Of a DNA stretch of 17,772 nucleotides, positions 16,310 to 17,772 are shown piece after piece. The notes under the pieces are model-generated. The model had not been told where the DNA came from. It saw nothing but the letters and a program-made list of their open reading frames with translations, and searched no databases. The DNA is from an uncultured Collinsella sp. (GTDB lineage: Bacteria; Actinomycetota; Coriobacteriia; Coriobacteriales; Coriobacteriaceae): assembly GCA_958443265.1 (NCBI GenBank), contig CAUCKA010000026.1:1-17772 (forward strand), read 5' to 3'. How positions within the stretch are numbered: the first letter of the stretch is position 1; every line of letters starts with the position of its first letter. The position numbers and the translations under genes are program-made.

Positions 16310-16930
16310 CTAGGCGTCCTTCGCGGCGAGATCGCGAGAGGTGACGATACGGTCAATCAGGCCGTAGTCGAGGGCCTCGGCAGCGGTCAGGTAGTTGTCG
16401 CGCTCGGTATCGGCCTGGACCTTCTCGATGGGCTGGCCCGAGGCGTCGGACAGAATCTGGTTGAGCTCGCGACGGGTCTTCTTAATCTCCTCGGCCACGA
16501 TCTCGATCTCGGTCTGCTGACCCTGGGCACCGCCGCTGGGCTGGTGAATCATGACTTTGGAGTGAGGCAGGCAGAAGCGCTTGCCCTTAGCGCCGGCCGA
16601 AAGCAGCACGGCGGCCATGGACGCGGCCATACCGACGCAGATGGTGGAGACCTGCGGCTTGATGAAGTTCATGGTGTCAAGAATCGCCAGGCCGGAGTAA
16701 ACCTCGCCACCGGGCGAATTGATGTAGAGCGAGATATCCTTCTCGGCATCCTGGCTCTCAAGATGCAGTAGCTGGGCAACGACCAGGTTGGCGCTGACGG
16801 AGTTAATCTCCTCGCCCAAGAAGATGATGCGGTCGTTGAGCAGGCGCGAATAGATATCGTAGCTGCGCTCGCCGCGCGGCGTCTGCTCGATAACGTATGG
16901 CACGAGGGCGGAATCGAACTTAGCGATCAT
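16310..16930 (-). CDS. clpP: ATP-dependent Clp protease proteolytic subunit
   Basis: 206 aa with the serine protease triad Ser104 (GMAASMAA), His129 (MIHQPSGG) and Asp178 (ERDNYL). The conserved start is ALVPYVIEQTPRGERSYDIYSRLL and the oligomer handle helix is present. It forms the barrel that degrades proteins delivered by ClpX. I chose ATG 16930 because GGAG stands about 6 nt upstream. In-frame ATGs at 16942 and 16936 are possible but have poorer sites; the few extra residues would lie in the pro-region. It is the single clpP in this window and has the standard tig-clpP-clpX order. Confidence 0.97.
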   Translation of the reverse strand: MIAKFDSALVPYVIEQTPRGERSYDIYSRLLNDRIIFLGEEINSVSANLVVAQLLHLESQDAEKDISLYINSPGGEVYSGLAILDTMNFIKPQVSTICVGMAASMAAVLLSAGAKGKRFCLPHSKVMIHQPSGGAQGQQTEIEIVAEEIKKTRRELNQILSDASGQPIEKVQADTERDNYLTAAEALDYGLIDRIVTSRDLAAKDA

Positions 16931-16975
16931 ACGCATCTCCATTTCTCTTACGGACCAATAGTGGTTCTAGACAAA

Positions 16976-17016
16976 CGTACGGTGCCCGCATGCTATGCAT
17001 TGGCTGGCACCGTACG
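16976..17016 (-). terminator. Hairpin between tig and clpP
   Basis: A perfect 11-bp stem CGTACGGTGCC / GGCACCGTACG with a 19-nt loop, followed on the minus strand by TTTGTCT. The short U-tract suggests a weak terminator or attenuator, letting some tig transcripts continue into clpP. Confidence 0.55.
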
Positions 17017-17092
17017 AAGCAACCGGATAACCGGCTTATAACTTTACCCCATCACGGGCACATACATGCGCTCGCGGGCAAGGTGGCGAGAA

Positions 17093-17772
17093 TTACTCGG
17101 CGTCCTTGGCGGTCTCGTCGACCTCGGTCACCTTGGCATTCTCGACCAGGTGATCGACGGCCTTGGAGCGACGGATGGACTCGCGGACGGCAGGCATGCG
17201 GCCATCGGCGATGAACTCGGCCTTAGAAGCCTCGACGTCCTTGACGCCGGCCTTCTCGAACTCGGCGTTGATGTCGTCCTCGGTGACCTCGATCTTGAGC
17301 TCGCGGGCGAGGGCGTCCAGAGCCAGGGACTCACGGGCAACGTCGTTGGCCTGCTTATGCAGGTCGCCGATGAACTGCTCCATGGTCAGACCGGAAGCGG
17401 GCAGCCAGGTGTCCAGGGTCATGCCGCGGGCAGCGAGGTTGGACAGGAAGTTCTGGCCAAGCTCCTCAAAGACGGACTGCTCGTAGTCGGCATCCATCTC
17501 GTCGAGCTGCAGACGCTCGGCGAGAGCGGAGACGCAACGGTTCTCCTTCTCGGCCGGCAGGCGGGAAGCCTTGTCCTGCTCGATCTCGATCTTGATGGCG
17601 TCGCGCATGGCGTCGATGCTGTCGAAGCCGAAGTCGGACTTAACGAGCTCGTCGGTGAGCTCGGGGGTGTTGCGGACCTTGATGCCTTTGACGGTGACCT
17701 CGACGGTGTGGGTCTCGGCCTCCTCGCCCTCCTCGGCCTCGTCGGTCCAGGTGACGGTCTTGACGTCGTCGA
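17093..17772 (-). CDS. tig: Trigger factor, C-terminal part
   Basis: The frame enters from the right edge; 225 residues are visible. It opens with WTDEAEEGEEAETHTVEVTVKGIKV, followed by PELTDELVKSDFGFDSIDAMRDAIK, the end of the PPIase domain and the start of the C-terminal chaperone domain. The rest is helical and charged. Trigger factor is the ribosome-bound chaperone that meets new chains at the exit tunnel. The ribosome-binding and most of the PPIase domain lie beyond the window. An internal ATG at 17608 is not the start, because the family match continues upstream of it. The gene is followed by clpP after 162 nt. Confidence 0.93.
   Translation of the reverse strand, partial: DDVKTVTWTDEAEEGEEAETHTVEVTVKGIKVRNTPELTDELVKSDFGFDSIDAMRDAIKIEIEQDKASRLPAEKENRCVSALAERLQLDEMDADYEQSVFEELGQNFLSNLAARGMTLDTWLPASGLTMEQFIGDLHKQANDVARESLALDALARELKIEVTEDDINAEFEKAGVKDVEASKAEFIADGRMPAVRESIRRSKAVDHLVENAKVTEVDETAKDAE

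Noticed and set aside
14893..16344. A 483-codon open frame on the plus strand across clpX
   Set aside because: Mirror of clpX, whose zinc, Walker and pore motifs are all on the minus strand.

Overview
The window looks like chromosome from a high-GC, gut-associated actinobacterium of the class Coriobacteriia, most like Collinsella. That placement rests on overall gene content and style (a TGS-less ThrRS, a LoaP-like NusG paralogue heading a polysaccharide operon, GC-rich housekeeping genes, many short palindromic intergenic elements). It is an inference; there is no rRNA to confirm it.

Region 1 (1-2540, all minus strand) is the head of an exopolysaccharide/capsule operon. Reading right to left: a promoter lying between two perfect 15-bp inverted repeats (2381-2502), a LoaP-like antiterminator, a polyprenyl-phosphate sugar-phosphate transferase whose 5' end holds a run of 12 G, a family 2 glycosyltransferase, and the first 18 codons of rfbA (dTDP-sugar synthesis). 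The transferase and glycosyltransferase genes are visibly richer in A+T than the rest, as expected for an exchangeable glycan cassette. The inverted repeats around the promoter and the G-run give two independent candidate phase-variation switches at the head of one operon.

Region 2 (2516-5038, minus) holds thrS with its own promoter, two tandem terminators behind it, and a small membrane protein with a double zinc ribbon. Region 3 (5039-8738) starts with a 485-bp gap carrying three 55-bp hairpin units at an exact 80-bp pitch. It continues with a three-gene plus-strand operon: a GlpA-like FAD dehydrogenase with a BFD-type Fe-S domain, a second FAD/NAD oxidoreductase and a DUF1667 protein. This is probably an anaerobic glycerol-3-phosphate dehydrogenase module. 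Region 4 (8739-10330) is an M24 Xaa-Pro peptidase flanked by repeat-rich gaps.

Region 5 (10331-17772, minus) is a housekeeping run: tig (partial), clpP, clpX, valS, folC. ClpX and ClpP form the protease, and trigger factor is their usual upstream chaperone partner. valS and folC are each preceded by a long rod-like inverted-repeat structure that matches no RNA family I recognise.

The most notable material is non-coding: the candidate invertible promoter, the poly-G tract, the phased hairpin array, the two rod structures around valS, and a 160-bp element with 33-bp terminal inverted repeats. Function is not proven for any of these.
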